Source of the DNA: Arthrobacter sp. zg-Y1171
GTDB lineage: Bacteria; Actinomycetota; Actinomycetes; Actinomycetales; Micrococcaceae
Length of the DNA: 64,000 nucleotides
NCBI RefSeq assembly: GCF_025244845.1
Contig: NZ_CP104264.1
Span: 2,046,001-2,110,000, forward strand
Direction: 5' to 3'
Part shown: positions 26,675 through 37,075 of the stretch, piece by piece
Numbering within the stretch: position 1 is the first letter of the stretch
Layout of the letters: the number at the start of each line of letters is the position of its first letter
Translations under genes and position numbers: made by a program
Notes under the pieces: generated by a model
Told to the model about the DNA's origin: nothing
Seen by the model: only the letters and a program-made list of their open reading frames with translations
Databases searched by the model: none

Positions 26675-27151
26675 CTAGTCGGTGCCGGCGGCGGTTTCGG
26701 GGCCGGCTGCCGCGTTGCCTTCCTCGGGATGGGCTTTCTCCCATTCGGCCTGCATCCGGTCCCGTTCGCGGTTTTCCCGGTCCAGGCGCATTCCGGCTTT
26801 GAGTCCGTACCACCAGGTCATGGCGAAGAGCACGCCGACGAGGAACATCATGGGTTCCAGGAATCCGCTGGCAATGATCACCAGCTGCAGGATCCACCCG
26901 ATCAGCGGACCCGCCGGCTTGGAGAGCAGCGCACAGGTTCCGATCAGCGCCACTGCCAGCAGCAGTCCGCCGCTGAGCAGCAGCGGCGGGGAGATGCTGT
27001 CCCGGTGCAGCCCGAAGACCGCCAGCGTCCCGAACAGCACCACGAATGCTTCCAGTGTCAGCACCGTCGACGCGAACATTACCTTGACGGAGCGGCGCTT
27101 CTTGGGCATTCCCGGACGCCATTCGCGCTGCGCTTTGGTCAGTTTAGCCAT
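26675..27151 (-). CDS. DUF4233 membrane protein
   Basis: This 158-residue protein has four hydrophobic segments and a charged C-terminal tail (RLDRENRERDRMQAEWEKAH). It matches the actinobacterial DUF4233 family, which is almost always found between folC and ndk, as here. Function unknown. It is separated from folC by 11 bases, so the two are co-transcribed and probably co-translated. Confidence 0.85.
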   Translation of the reverse strand: MAKLTKAQREWRPGMPKKRRSVKVMFASTVLTLEAFVVLFGTLAVFGLHRDSISPPLLLSGGLLLAVALIGTCALLSKPAGPLIGWILQLVIIASGFLEPMMFLVGVLFAMTWWYGLKAGMRLDRENRERDRMQAEWEKAHPEEGNAAAGPETAAGTD

Positions 27152-27162
27152 GGCTGCGAAGC

Positions 27163-28542
27163 CTACTTTCCGAGGAGGGTGCGCGCTTCGGCGACCAAGG
27201 TGATGGAACCGACCACGAGCACGCCGCCGGAGAGATCGTTGTTCTCCTCAGCCTTGGCTACGGCCCATTCGATGGCGTTGTCCAGGCCGGGCTCGACCTG
27301 GATGTCTTCGTCGGCGAACCCGGCGTCCACGGCATCCTGGACCAGTTCCTCGGCGGGAATGGCCCGCGGCGAGCCGGACTGGGTCAGGACAACGCCGCTG
27401 ACCAGGTCGCCGAACTGTTCCCGGAGTTCGCTCAGGATGCCGACGGCGTCCTTCTCCGCCAGGATGCCGACCACCAGGACAAGCGTGGTGAAGTTGAACG
27501 CCTCGCGCAGCGCCTCAGCGGTTGCCTTCGCGCCCGCCGGGTTGTGCGCGGCGTCGACAACGATGGTGGGTGCGGTCCGCACCACCTCAAGGCGGCCCGG
27601 CGAGGTGACGGTCAGGAACCCGGTACGCAGCAGTTCGACGTCGAGCTCCTTGGTCCCGCCGCCGATGAAGGCTTCCAGCGCCGCCACGGCTACTGCGGCA
27701 TTTTCGGCCTGGTGGGCGCCGTGCAGGGGAACCTGCAGGTCCTCATAGCGGCCGGCGAGGCCGTTGATGGTGACCATCTGTCCGCCCACTGCCATCACCC
27801 GGGATTCGACGCCGAACTCGACGCCTTCGAACCGGAACGGGACGCCTGCCTCGTGGGCCTTTTCCAGCAGCACCTGCGCTGCCTCCATGGGCTGGGCGGC
27901 GCTGATGAGGAACCCGTCCTCCTTGATGATGCCGGCCTTTTCCCGGGCAATGTCGGCGACGTCGTCGCCGAGCAGCTCGGTATGGTCCAGGGAAATGGGT
28001 GTGACTACGGAAACGGTGCCGTCGCCGACGTTGGTGGCATCGGTGATGCCGCCGAGGCCCACCTCGATGACCGCCACGTCCACCGGTTCGTCCGCGAACA
28101 CCGCGAAGGCCAGGATGGTCACGGCTTCGAAGTACGTCAGCCGGGGCTCGCCCGCGGCCTCCAGCTCGGCGTCGACAATGTCCAGGTAGGGATGGATCTC
28201 GTCCCAGATCCGGACAAACGTTTCATCGCTGACAGGCTCGCCGTCAATGCTGATCCGCTCGGTGACGCTGGTCAGGTGCGGGCTGGTGTACCGGCCGGTC
28301 CGCAGCCCGTAAGCCCGCAGCCCGGCTTCGATCATGCGGGCGGTGGACGTCTTGCCGTTGGTACCGGTGATGTGGATGATCGGGAACGCCTTGTTCGGCT
28401 CCCCCAGTACCTCCATTGCCCGGAACAGCGGAGCCATGCGCGGCTCCATCTTGTTCTCCGGCGCGCGGCTAAGCAGCTCGGCGTAGACGCTCTCCACGGA
28501 GAACCCGTCAATGGAACCGGACGGGCGGTCTGCTGAACTCAT
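27163..28542 (-). CDS. folC: Bifunctional folylpolyglutamate / dihydrofolate synthase
   Basis: This 459-residue Mur-ligase-like enzyme adds glutamate to dihydropteroate and to reduced folates. It shows the P-loop ITGTNGKTSTARMIE near residue 60, the metal-binding GLGGITDATN loop and the C-terminal DAAHNPAGAKA ligase motif. Its ATG overlaps the ileS stop (TAATG), so it is translationally linked to ileS. The cytosolic product keeps folates inside the cell. Confidence 0.95.
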   Translation of the reverse strand: MSSADRPSGSIDGFSVESVYAELLSRAPENKMEPRMAPLFRAMEVLGEPNKAFPIIHITGTNGKTSTARMIEAGLRAYGLRTGRYTSPHLTSVTERISIDGEPVSDETFVRIWDEIHPYLDIVDAELEAAGEPRLTYFEAVTILAFAVFADEPVDVAVIEVGLGGITDATNVGDGTVSVVTPISLDHTELLGDDVADIAREKAGIIKEDGFLISAAQPMEAAQVLLEKAHEAGVPFRFEGVEFGVESRVMAVGGQMVTINGLAGRYEDLQVPLHGAHQAENAAVAVAALEAFIGGGTKELDVELLRTGFLTVTSPGRLEVVRTAPTIVVDAAHNPAGAKATAEALREAFNFTTLVLVVGILAEKDAVGILSELREQFGDLVSGVVLTQSGSPRAIPAEELVQDAVDAGFADEDIQVEPGLDNAIEWAVAKAEENNDLSGGVLVVGSITLVAEARTLLGK

Positions 28543-31500
28543 TAGATCTTCTCCACTGTGACGGTGTATTTCTCGGCGTCGGTATCGGCGCCGTCGGTGA
28601 CCAGGTCCCCGGTGATGACGAGGTCATCGGTGAGCGTTTCGGCCTTCACCAGGGCCACGTTGGCCTGGAGGGCGGCTGCCTCTTCCTCCCCCGTGCTGAT
28701 GCGGGTGCGGATGCGGTCGCTGATATGCAGGTTCGCGTCGCGGCGGGCCTGCTGGACCGCCCGGATGGCGTCGCGGGCGGTGCCTTCGGCGGCCAGTTCC
28801 GGGGTGACCTCGGTGTTGAGCACCAGGAAGCCGCCGCCGGGCAGAACGGCAACCGCCTTGGCGGATTCCCCTTCATCCGATTCGACGACGGTTTCCAGGG
28901 TGTACTCCTGCGGCTCCAGGGCGAGGCCGCCGGCGGTGACCGTGCCGGCGTCGTCCACGGACCAGTCGCCGGACTTGGCAGCCTTGATGGCCGTCTGGAC
29001 GTTCTTGCCCAGGCGGGGTCCGGCGGCGCGCGCATTGACCACGAGCTTCTGGCTGATGCCGAATTCTGCCGGGTCGGCGTCGGCGGCCTCCACCAGGCGG
29101 ACGTTCTTCAGGTTCAGCTCATCCGCGATGATCGCTGCGAACTGGCCGGTCAGGGACTGCGCCTCCGGAGCGACGACGGTCATTTCGGACAGCGGCAGGC
29201 GCACGCGCAGGTTGGCACCCTTGCGGAGCGAGGAACCGACGGAGGCAATCCGGCGGGTCGCCTCCATGCGTTCCACCAGGGCCGGGTCGCTCGGGAAGAG
29301 GTCCGCGTCCGGCCAGTCGGTCAGGTGCACGGAGCGCCCGCCGGTCAGGCCGCGCCAGATTTCCTCACCGATCAGCGGCAGCAGCGGAGCTGCCACCCGG
29401 CACACGGTCTCCAGGCAGGTGTAGAGCACGTCGAAGGCCTGCGTATCTTCTTCGAAGAAGCGTGTACGGCTGCGGCGGATGTACCAGTTGGTCAGCGTGT
29501 CCATGTAGGCGCGGAGGATCTCGCAGGCCACGGACACGTCATAGGTGTCCAGTGCCGTGCCCATGTCCCGCACGAGGTCGCCGGTGGCGGCGAGCAGGTA
29601 GCGGTCCAGCGGCTCGGTGGAGTCGTAGCAGGCCTTGGCCTCGTAGCCGTTGCCGTTGTTGGCGGCGTTGGTGTAGAGGCTGAAGAAGTGCCACACATTC
29701 CACAGCGGCAGGATGGCCTGGCGGACGCCGTCGCGGATACCCTGCTCGGTGACGATCAGGTTGCCGCCGCGCAGGATCGGGGAGGCCATCAGGAACCAGC
29801 GCATCGCGTCGGAACCGTCACGGTCCAGCACCTCCGAGACATTCGGATAGTTCTGCAGCGACTTGGACATTTTCTGCCCGTCGGAGCCCAGGACAATGCC
29901 GTGGCTGATGACGTTGCGGAAGGCCGGCCGGTCAAACAGTGCCGTGGCCAGGACATGCAGGGTGTAGAACCAGCCGCGGGTCTGGCCGATGTACTCGACG
30001 ATGAAGTCGCCGGGGTTGTGGTTCTCGAACCAGTCGGCGTTCTCGTGCGGGTAGTGCACCTGGGCGTACGGCATGGACCCGGAGTCGAACCACACGTCCA
30101 GGACATCCTCCACGCGGCGCATGGTGGACTGCCCGGTGGGGTCGTCCGGGTTGGGTCGCGTCAGCTCGTCGATGAACGGGCGGTGCAGGTCCGGCTGGCC
30201 TTCCTTGTTCAGCGGCAGCCGGCCGAAGTCGGCTTCCATTTCAGCCAGCGAACCGTACACGTCGGTACGGGGGTAGTTGGGATCGTCCGAAACCCAGACC
30301 GGGATGGGGCTGCCCCAGTAGCGGTTGCGGCTGATGGACCAGTCACGGGCGTTTTCCAGCCACTTGCCGAACTGGCCGTCCTTGACGTTCTCCGGGATCC
30401 AGTTGATCTGCTGGTTCAGCTCGACCATGCGGTCCTTGATCTTGGTGACCTCAACGAACCAGGAGGAGACCGCCTTGTAGATCAGCGGATTCCGGCAGCG
30501 CCAGCAGTGCGGGTAGCTGTGCTCGTAGCTGGCCTGGCGCAGCAGCCGCCCCTCCGCCTTCAGGACGCGGGTGATCGGCTTGTTGGCGTCGAAGACCTGC
30601 AGTCCGGCGATGTCGGCGAGCTCCCCGACGGCGAACATGGGCAGGAACTTGCCGCCCTCGTCCACGGAGAGGATCACGGGGATGCCGTATTCCTCGCAGA
30701 CCTTCTGGTCGTCTTCACCGTAGGCGGGTGCCTGGTGGACGATGCCGGTGCCGTCGGTGGTGGTGACGTAATCCGCGGTGACGACCTGCCAGGCGTTGGC
30801 AGTGCCCCACTTTTCCGTGTCGGTGTAGTAGTTCCACAGCGGTGCGTAGCGCAGCCCGGCGAGGTCCTTGCCGAGGTGGACGGCCGTGACGGCCGCGCGG
30901 GCCGCCTCGGCGTCGTCGTACCCCAGGTCCTTCGCGTAGGAGCCCACAAGGTCCTCGGCCAGGAGGAAACGTCCCTCGCCGGCCTGGGTGCCCTTCGGAC
31001 CCGCGGGCACGACGGCGTAGCGGACCTCGGGTCCGACGGCGAGGGCCATGTTAGTGGGCAGGGTCCAGGGGGTGGTGGTCCAGGCGATGGCCTGCACGCC
31101 TTCGAGCTCGGCGGAAAGCGCGTTGTCGCCGGCCGTGATGGGGAAGGTGACCGTGACCGTCTGGTCCTGGCGCATCTTGTAGACGTCGTCGTCCATGCGC
31201 AGCTCATGGTTGGACAGCGGTGTCTCGTCCTTCCAGCAGTACGGAAGCACCCGGAAACCGCTGTAGGTCAGGCCCTTTTCGTGCAGGGTCTTGAACGCCC
31301 AGATGACCGATTCCATGTACTCGACGTTGAGCGTCTTGTAATCGTTCTCGAAATCGACCCAGCGGGCCTGGCGGGTGACATAGTCCTGCCAGTCGCCGGC
31401 GTACTTCATGACCGAGGCGCGGCAGGCATCGTTGAACTTGTCGATGCCCATCTTCTCAATCTGGACCTTGTCGCTCATCCCGAGCTGCTTCATGGCCTCG

Positions 31501-31832
31501 AGTTCGGCGGGAAGGCCGTGGGTGTCCCACCCGAAGCGGCGTTCCACGCGGCGGCCGCGCTGGGTCTGGTAGCGGGCCACCAGGTCCTTCACGTAGCCGG
31601 TGAGCAGGTGGCCGTAGTGCGGCAGGCCGTTGGCGAAGGGCGGACCGTCGTAGAAGACGAACTCGTTCTCGCCGTCGTTTCCGGCCGGCCGGGCGTCGAT
31701 GGAAGCCTGGAAGGTGCCGTCATTTTCCCAGTACTTCAGAACGCGTTCTTCGAGTTCCGGAAACCGGGGAGAGGAGGGAACGGCAGCAGAAGCTGCGTCG
31801 CCGGTGCTGGCTTTGGGGTATACAGAGGGCAT
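28542..31832 (-). CDS. ileS: Isoleucyl-tRNA synthetase
   Basis: This class I synthetase of about 1096 residues has PHYGHL (HIGH motif) near residue 71, an editing domain insert, and [10 protein letters not shown] (KMSKS). Length and type match the eukaryote-like IleS2 group common in actinobacteria, often linked to mupirocin tolerance; that link is family knowledge and not shown here. The start at 31832 is preferred over ATG 31841 because AGGA sits 8 bases upstream; ATG 31841 overlaps that site. It is preceded by a T-box leader and its stop overlaps folC. Confidence 0.93.
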   Translation of the reverse strand: MPSVYPKASTGDAASAAVPSSPRFPELEERVLKYWENDGTFQASIDARPAGNDGENEFVFYDGPPFANGLPHYGHLLTGYVKDLVARYQTQRGRRVERRFGWDTHGLPAELEAMKQLGMSDKVQIEKMGIDKFNDACRASVMKYAGDWQDYVTRQARWVDFENDYKTLNVEYMESVIWAFKTLHEKGLTYSGFRVLPYCWKDETPLSNHELRMDDDVYKMRQDQTVTVTFPITAGDNALSAELEGVQAIAWTTTPWTLPTNMALAVGPEVRYAVVPAGPKGTQAGEGRFLLAEDLVGSYAKDLGYDDAEAARAAVTAVHLGKDLAGLRYAPLWNYYTDTEKWGTANAWQVVTADYVTTTDGTGIVHQAPAYGEDDQKVCEEYGIPVILSVDEGGKFLPMFAVGELADIAGLQVFDANKPITRVLKAEGRLLRQASYEHSYPHCWRCRNPLIYKAVSSWFVEVTKIKDRMVELNQQINWIPENVKDGQFGKWLENARDWSISRNRYWGSPIPVWVSDDPNYPRTDVYGSLAEMEADFGRLPLNKEGQPDLHRPFIDELTRPNPDDPTGQSTMRRVEDVLDVWFDSGSMPYAQVHYPHENADWFENHNPGDFIVEYIGQTRGWFYTLHVLATALFDRPAFRNVISHGIVLGSDGQKMSKSLQNYPNVSEVLDRDGSDAMRWFLMASPILRGGNLIVTEQGIRDGVRQAILPLWNVWHFFSLYTNAANNGNGYEAKACYDSTEPLDRYLLAATGDLVRDMGTALDTYDVSVACEILRAYMDTLTNWYIRRSRTRFFEEDTQAFDVLYTCLETVCRVAAPLLPLIGEEIWRGLTGGRSVHLTDWPDADLFPSDPALVERMEATRRIASVGSSLRKGANLRVRLPLSEMTVVAPEAQSLTGQFAAIIADELNLKNVRLVEAADADPAEFGISQKLVVNARAAGPRLGKNVQTAIKAAKSGDWSVDDAGTVTAGGLALEPQEYTLETVVESDEGESAKAVAVLPGGGFLVLNTEVTPELAAEGTARDAIRAVQQARRDANLHISDRIRTRISTGEEEAAALQANVALVKAETLTDDLVITGDLVTDGADTDAEKYTVTVEKI

Positions 31833-31845
31833 ATTCGTCATCCTG

Positions 31846-32100
31846 ATAGCGGCAAGTGAATCTGGCTGTGGAACAGGATGCGAGGGCGGCCTCTACCGGC
31901 CCCGAAAGGCCGGCGGTAACCGCGGTACCACCTCGCTTGCCGCCGTGCGTTCCCGCTGGTGCTGGGGTCGCGCGGCTGCCGCTCATTGACTGCTGTGACG
32001 GGCTTACCCGTCCGGTTCTACTGGGCTGCCCCTATTTAAGGGGTAGCTGTTCTTCCGGAAGCTCACCGGTGATGGCCGGGTCAGTGCTGTTCCGGTCAAG
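31846..32100 (-). promoter_or_regulatory. ileS T-box riboswitch, translational type
   Basis: On the minus strand the T-box core TGGTACC (31930-31924) lies in AGGTGGTACCGCG, which pairs with the free NCCA end of uncharged tRNA. The candidate specifier triplet ATC (32073-32071) reads isoleucine and sits in a short Stem I near GGCCATCACCGG. A hairpin (GACGGG-TAAG-CCCGTC, 31997-32012) stands between. CATCCTG (31880-31874) is perfectly complementary to CAGGATG over the ribosome site (31845-31839), forming the expected sequestrator. There is no terminator hairpin with T tract, so control acts on translation. Confidence 0.88.
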
Positions 32101-32169
32101 TTTAGGCCACGCCCGCGCCGGTTGTCGAAGCACCGTCCCCGGCGGGGCGCTCCGGGAGTACCTGCCCGC

Positions 32170-32928
32170 CTACAATCCGGTGCGTATGACCTTGTGCTGG
32201 GCAGCCTGCGCCAGCGGGCGCAGGACCACCTGGTCCAGGTTGACGTGGTGCGGCACGTTCAACGCGAACGCGATGACCTCGGCGACGTCTTCCGCCGTCA
32301 GCGGCTTTTCGACGCCGGCGTACACCTTGTCCGCAGCCTCCTTGTCCCCCACCCGGTTCAGGGAGAACTCCTCTGTCTTGACCATGCCCGGGGCAATCTC
32401 GATGACACGGACATTGTGTTCGGCTTCCTCCAGGCGCAGCGTCCGGGCCAGCATCTCTTCCCCGGACTTCGCTGCACTGTAGCCGGCACCGCCCTCGTAG
32501 GCGGTAAAGGCCGCCGTCGACGTGAGCAGCAGGACCGATCCCCGGCCGTTCGCCCGCAGTGCGGGCAGGAATGCCTGCGTTGTCCGCAGTGCCCCCAGCA
32601 CATTGACGTCGTACATGCGCTGCCAGTCGCTGATGCTTCCGCTCGCGACCGGGTCGAGTCCGAAGGCACCGCCGGCGTTGTTGATCAAGGCGTCCACTCC
32701 CCCGCCCGCCAGGACCTGCTCGGCGAGCCGTGCCACCGAAGCGTCATCGGTGACATCCGCAGCGATGGCTTCAGCGCCGGTTTCCCCTGCGAGCGCCTCC
32801 AGCTTCTCCCTGCGGCGGGCCACGGCGACGACGTCCCAGCCCGAGGCGCGCAGTGCGCGCACTGCGGCAGCCCCGATCCCTGAACTTGCTCCGGTAACAA
32901 CGGCCCGCCTCGGCGTGATCTCAGTCAT
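32170..32928 (-). CDS. Classical SDR family NADP-dependent oxidoreductase
   Basis: This 252-residue classical short-chain dehydrogenase has the cofactor motif TGASSGIG near residue 13, an arginine-rich stretch after strand 2 (ARRREK) that favours NADP, NNAG near 85, a catalytic serine in LLTSTAAF and YSAAK near 153. It resembles YdfG-type 3-hydroxy acid dehydrogenases (serine/allo-threonine), but the substrate is not certain. The coding end lies just downstream of a broken AbiEi-like gene, and the ileS T-box begins 70 bases further on. Confidence 0.88.
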   Translation of the reverse strand: MTEITPRRAVVTGASSGIGAAAVRALRASGWDVVAVARRREKLEALAGETGAEAIAADVTDDASVARLAEQVLAGGGVDALINNAGGAFGLDPVASGSISDWQRMYDVNVLGALRTTQAFLPALRANGRGSVLLLTSTAAFTAYEGGAGYSAAKSGEEMLARTLRLEEAEHNVRVIEIAPGMVKTEEFSLNRVGDKEAADKVYAGVEKPLTAEDVAEVIAFALNVPHHVNLDQVVLRPLAQAAQHKVIRTGL

Positions 32929-32937
32929 GGCACCACT

Positions 32938-33700
32938 TTAGCCAGCGTTTGGTTCCGTCCTGGTTTTGCGGCGCTTTCCTTCCCTCTGTGACGACGGCGG
33001 CGGTCGCTGGGCATGTTCGCGAATGCTCCACATGTCCCGCGTCTTTTTCACCAGGTCCACAAACTCTTCCGGCCGGTGCAGGACAAGTTCCGCGGTGATT
33101 CGCAGCGTGATCCACCCGCCCGCTGCCGACGCGTTCCAGCGTCGCCGGTCCGCGCGGTAGTGCTCCCTCCTCCAGCGGTGATGCCGTGGTGCGCCGAACG
33201 GTCCCCAGCAGGGCCCGGACCTGCCAGTCCTGCTGACCGGAGAATTCCTTGTGCAGGCTCTGCAGTCCTACGGCTTTGGTTACGACTGCGGATTCCGCCA
33301 TCACCAGTGCGTCCAGCGGGGGAAGGCAGCGGAAGGCGTCCTTCAGGATCTGCCGGGGCGGTGCTATCAGCCGGTGTGCCGACCGCTGTCCCCGGTGGAC
33401 AACCGTGCCGGGTATTGACCGGGCCGCGTCGCACCGGACGTGTACGGTTTCGGGTGGGGTCAGCAACCACCAGCCAAGAATGTCGGCCGCCGAGGTGCAT
33501 GTCAGCGAGGTCTGGCTGCGTGCGGCATGGACCAACCGGGCGTCTGCCTGAGGCAGCGCCAACGTTCCGCGGGCCACGCGCCGGACGATCCCGGTGCGCA
33601 AGGCCTGGTCGATCGTGCGCCGAGGGAACCCGTTGGCGGTCAGCGTCCCGTAGCTGGCTACTCCGTAACGTGTGAGCAGGAATGCCTCCAGTTGCTGCAT
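32938..33700 (-). pseudogene. Broken AbiEi-antitoxin / DUF559-type gene (internal deletion plus frameshift)
   Basis: The first 177 codons encode a normal AbiEi-domain N terminus (winged helix with GTLTANGFPRRTIDQALRTG, then ILKDAFRCLPPLDALVMAES). After ASPLE at about 33168 the frame changes: the continuing frame is nonsense, while the neighbouring frame from about 33165 to TAA at 32938 encodes the proper DUF559 tail (HYRADRRRWNA, WITLRITAELVLHRPEEFVD). Roughly 50-70 codons of the nuclease-like core, with its VEVDG-type acidic motif, are missing at the junction. A short GAGG/GGAG repeat marks the point, as expected of slippage or recombination. No toxin gene is adjacent. Confidence 0.8.
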
Positions 33701-34006
33701 CCCCTCACAGTGGTGGGTCTCCGGCCGGTTGTTGCTCTTCCGTGCTGCGGGGTGGCGTGCATCAGGTCACCCGATGCGGTTCGGTCCTGTGTGGAGGGAT
33801 GGAGGCCGTGCCTGCCCGCACGGGGTCCCACGGTTTGGGGCTCCTGGCATCCATTGAGGCCCCACCGGCACCAACAGCACCACCCGGTGGGACGCTGTGC
33901 TCGCAGCAGACCCCCTGCCCGCACAGGCGGGGGCCAAGCTGTAGGCTCTCGGTACGCCGTCCCCGCTAGCTGCCCCCACCCTCCGCGAACCGAACAGGAC
34001 CTATCC
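33701..34006. other. Gene-free gap
   Basis: These 306 bases lie between the divergent broken gene and a small membrane protein gene. It has no frame with good codon bias, no strong hairpin and no repeat. TAGGCT near 33942 could be a -10 for the plus-strand gene, but no matching -35 is seen. Confidence 0.4.
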
Positions 34007-34330
34007 ATGCCTCATGTCGCCAGATTCCTCGCCGGAGTACTCCTCGCCAACGCAGTCCCGCACGGGGTCAGCGCCGTCCAGGGCCGAAGGTTCCCCACCC
34101 CTTTTGCCAATCCGCCCGGCGTCGGACTCTCGGGCCCCGTGGCCAACGCCGTCTGGAGCGCCCTGAACGCAGCGGGCGGCGTCGCCCTTCTGGGCCGGGC
34201 CCCGTCCGGTCCACGTGAACGCATCTCGCTGCTCACCGGAGCAGTCGCCATGACCTTCTTCCTGGCCCATTACTTCGGCAAGTCACCGCAGGACGGGAAA
34301 CAGGCGGCAACACCCGGGACAGTCCGGTAA
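34007..34330 (+). CDS. Small membrane protein, unknown function
   Basis: This 107-residue protein has two to three hydrophobic segments (FLAGVLLANAVPHGVSAV, GPVANAVWSALNAAGGVALL, LLTGAVAMTFFLAHYF) and a short polar tail. An AGGA site lies about 8 bases before the ATG. I recognise no family. The valS start is 48 bases downstream, so co-transcription is possible. Confidence 0.6.
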   Translation: MPHVARFLAGVLLANAVPHGVSAVQGRRFPTPFANPPGVGLSGPVANAVWSALNAAGGVALLGRAPSGPRERISLLTGAVAMTFFLAHYFGKSPQDGKQAATPGTVR

Positions 34331-34377
34331 ACCCGGCAGTGCCTCAGACCATAGGCCTGCATGGAAGAATGGAAACC

Positions 34378-37005
34378 ATGGCTGAACATATCCCGGGCAC
34401 AGACACGCCCGACAACGAACCCCAGACCGTTTCCGTCCCCGACAAGCCCGCCCTTGAGGGGCTTGAGTCCAAGCTGAGCGCCCGCTGGCGCGAGGAGGGA
34501 ACGTACGCGTTCGAGCCGGACACGGTCCGCGACGAGGTCTACTCCATCGACACTCCCCCGCCCACGGCCTCCGGCTCGCTGCACGTGGGGCACATGTTCT
34601 CCTACACGCAGACCGATGTGATGGCCCGCTACAAGCGGATGACCGGCAAGAATGTCTTCTACCCGATGGGCTGGGACGACAACGGCCTGCCCACTGAGCG
34701 CCGCGTGCAGAACTACTACGGTGTGCGGTGCGATCCCACCAAGCCGTACGACGCCGACTACCGTCCGCCGGCCAAGGCTGCGAAGAACCAGCGTGATTTC
34801 GACGTCGTCTCCCGCCGCAATTTCATCGAGCTGTGCGAGGAGCTGGCGGTGGAGGACGAGAAGGTCTTCGAGGACCTCTTCTCCACCCTGGGCCTGTCCG
34901 TGGACTGGAACCGCACCTACCGCACCATCGACGACCACTCACGTGCCGTCAGCCAGCGCGCCTTCCTGGACAACCTGCGGGCCGGCGACGCCTACATGGC
35001 CGAAGCCCCCACGCTCTGGGACGTCACCTTCCGCACCGCCGTGGCCCAGGCAGAGCTTGAGGACCGCGAGCAGCCCGGCGCCTACCACCGGGTGAGCTTC
35101 CACGCCCCCGACGGCGAGAAGATCTACATCGAGACCACCCGTCCGGAACTGCTGCCGGCCTGCGTTGCCCTCGTTGCGCATCCCGACGACGAGCGGTACC
35201 AGCGCCTCTTCGGCACCACGGTGAAGTCGCCGCTGTTCGACGTCGAGGTGGAAGTGAAGGCGCATCCGCTGGCCAAGCCCGACAAGGGCTCCGGCATCGC
35301 CATGATCTGCACCTTCGGCGACCTGACCGACGTGACCTGGTGGCGCGAGCTGAACCTGCCCACCCGTGCCGTGATCGGCCGCGACGGGCGCATCCTCGCC
35401 GACACCCCGGAGTGGATTGCCACCGAGACGGCCAAGGAAAACTACGCGGCCATCGCCACGAAGACCGTCTTCAGCGCCAAAGAGACCGTGGTGGAAATGC
35501 TCCGCGAAAGCGGCGACCTCGACGGCGAACCGAAGAAGATCACCCACCCGGTCAACTTCTTCGAAAAGGGCGACAAGCCCCTCGAAGTGGTCACCAGCCG
35601 CCAGTGGTACATCCGCAACGGCGGCCGCGACGAGGAACGCCGCGAACGCCTGATTGCCCGGGGCAAGGAAATCGACTTCCACCCGGCGTTTATGCGCTCC
35701 CGCTACGAGAACTGGATTGAGGGCCTCAACGGTGACTGGCTGGTCTCCCGCCAGCGCTTCTTCGGCGTGCCCGTTCCGGTCTGGTACCCCCTGGATGCCG
35801 CCGGCAACCCGGATTACGACCACCCGGTGCTGCCCGATTCCGCATCCCTCCCCGTGGACCCGGCCGCCGAACCGGCTCCGGGCTACGAAGAGTCTGCCCG
35901 CAACCAGCCGAACGGCTTCATCGGCGACGCGGATGTGCTCGACACCTGGGCCACCTCCTCGCTGACCCCGCAGATTGTGGGCGGCTGGAGCGTGGACGAG
36001 GACCTCTTCGCGAAGGTCTTCCCGTTCGACCTGCGGCCGCAGGGCCACGACATCATCCGGACCTGGCTGTTCTCGTCAGTGGTCCGTGCCGATGCGTTGA
36101 ACGCCGCTGCGCCGTGGAAGCACGCCGCGATTTCGGGCTGGATCCTGGATCCGGACCGGAAGAAGATGTCCAAGTCCAAGGGCAACGTGGTGGTCCCCAC
36201 CGATGTGCTGAACGAGTTTGGTTCCGACGCCGTGCGCTACTGGGCCGCTTCGGCGAAGCTCGGTGCGGATACGGCCTACGAAATTGCGCAGATGAAGATC
36301 GGCCGCCGGCTGGCCATCAAGCTGCTCAATGCGTCAAAGTTCGTCCTGAACCTGGGCGCTACGGAGAAGAACGTGGCCCTGGCGGACACCTCGGTGATCA
36401 CCAACGCGCTGGACCTGGCACTGCTGGCCCAGCTGACCGACGTCGTCAACGCCGCCACGAGTGCTTTCGAACGCTACGACTACGCCAAGGCACTGCAGCT
36501 GACCGAGTCCTTCTTCTGGTCCTTCACGGATGACTATGTGGAGCTGATCAAGGACCGTGCCTACGGGGCTGCCGGGGACGCGGAGCAGGCTTCGGTGCTC
36601 GCTACGCTGGCGACCACGCTGGATGCGCTGCTGCGCCTGTTCGCACCGTTCCTGCCGTTCGCAACGGAAGAGGTCTGGGGCTGGTGGCGCGCCGGATCGG
36701 TGCACCGCGCGCCGTGGCCGAACGTGGACGGTCTCGCCGCCGCAGTGGTGGATGCCGACGCCGGCATCCTCGGTACGGTTGCCGCCGCCCTGGGCGGTAT
36801 CCGCAAGGCGAAGTCCGAGGCCAAGGTGAAGCAGCGGACCGAGGTCCTCAAGGCCACGGTCACCGCGCCTGAGGGTGCCGTCGCCCGCCTCCGTGCCGGG
36901 CAGGCGGATCTGAAGGCCGCCGGTAACGTCCGCGAACTCAACCTGGCCGTCGGCGAGGGCGAGCTGAGCGTTTCCGACGTCGAGCTGGCACCGCCGGCAG
37001 AGTAA
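34378..37005 (+). CDS. valS: Valyl-tRNA synthetase
   Basis: This 875-residue class I synthetase has the HIGH motif as HVGH in TASGSLHVGHMFSYT, the editing domain and KKMSKSKGN (KMSKS). The C-terminal section (about 800-875) is short and helical. An in-frame ATG three codons earlier (34369) is an alternative start; 34378 is used, as MAEHIP matches related proteins. No T-box or attenuator is visible ahead of it, unlike ileS. A strong hairpin follows the stop. Confidence 0.93.
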   Translation: MAEHIPGTDTPDNEPQTVSVPDKPALEGLESKLSARWREEGTYAFEPDTVRDEVYSIDTPPPTASGSLHVGHMFSYTQTDVMARYKRMTGKNVFYPMGWDDNGLPTERRVQNYYGVRCDPTKPYDADYRPPAKAAKNQRDFDVVSRRNFIELCEELAVEDEKVFEDLFSTLGLSVDWNRTYRTIDDHSRAVSQRAFLDNLRAGDAYMAEAPTLWDVTFRTAVAQAELEDREQPGAYHRVSFHAPDGEKIYIETTRPELLPACVALVAHPDDERYQRLFGTTVKSPLFDVEVEVKAHPLAKPDKGSGIAMICTFGDLTDVTWWRELNLPTRAVIGRDGRILADTPEWIATETAKENYAAIATKTVFSAKETVVEMLRESGDLDGEPKKITHPVNFFEKGDKPLEVVTSRQWYIRNGGRDEERRERLIARGKEIDFHPAFMRSRYENWIEGLNGDWLVSRQRFFGVPVPVWYPLDAAGNPDYDHPVLPDSASLPVDPAAEPAPGYEESARNQPNGFIGDADVLDTWATSSLTPQIVGGWSVDEDLFAKVFPFDLRPQGHDIIRTWLFSSVVRADALNAAAPWKHAAISGWILDPDRKKMSKSKGNVVVPTDVLNEFGSDAVRYWAASAKLGADTAYEIAQMKIGRRLAIKLLNASKFVLNLGATEKNVALADTSVITNALDLALLAQLTDVVNAATSAFERYDYAKALQLTESFFWSFTDDYVELIKDRAYGAAGDAEQASVLATLATTLDALLRLFAPFLPFATEEVWGWWRAGSVHRAPWPNVDGLAAAVVDADAGILGTVAAALGGIRKAKSEAKVKQRTEVLKATVTAPEGAVARLRAGQADLKAAGNVRELNLAVGEGELSVSDVELAPPAE

Positions 37006-37020
37006 CCGCAGCAGGACAGC

Positions 37021-37055
37021 AGAACGCCCGGCCGGGTTACCCGGCCGGGCGTTCT
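37021..37055. terminator. Terminator after valS
   Basis: Perfect 16-base arms (37021-37036, 37040-37055) flank a 3-base loop, followed by GCTTTG. It lies between the convergent valS and DsbA-like genes and probably serves both. Confidence 0.85.
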
Positions 37056-37075
37056 GCTTTGTGGAAGCAAAGCAA

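Noticed and set aside
28725..31859. A 1044-codon open frame on the plus strand opposite ileS
   Set aside because: It is the antisense of ileS, which has full synthetase motifs; long antisense frames are usual in high-GC DNA and this one has no motif or ribosome site.
32938..33700. Functional abortive-infection (AbiE) toxin-antitoxin system
   Set aside because: No AbiEii nucleotidyltransferase toxin is adjacent and the gene is frameshifted with its core deleted.
34331..34377. T-box or attenuator ahead of valS
   Set aside because: Only 47 bases lie between the upstream stop and valS, with no TGGNACC core or hairpin.
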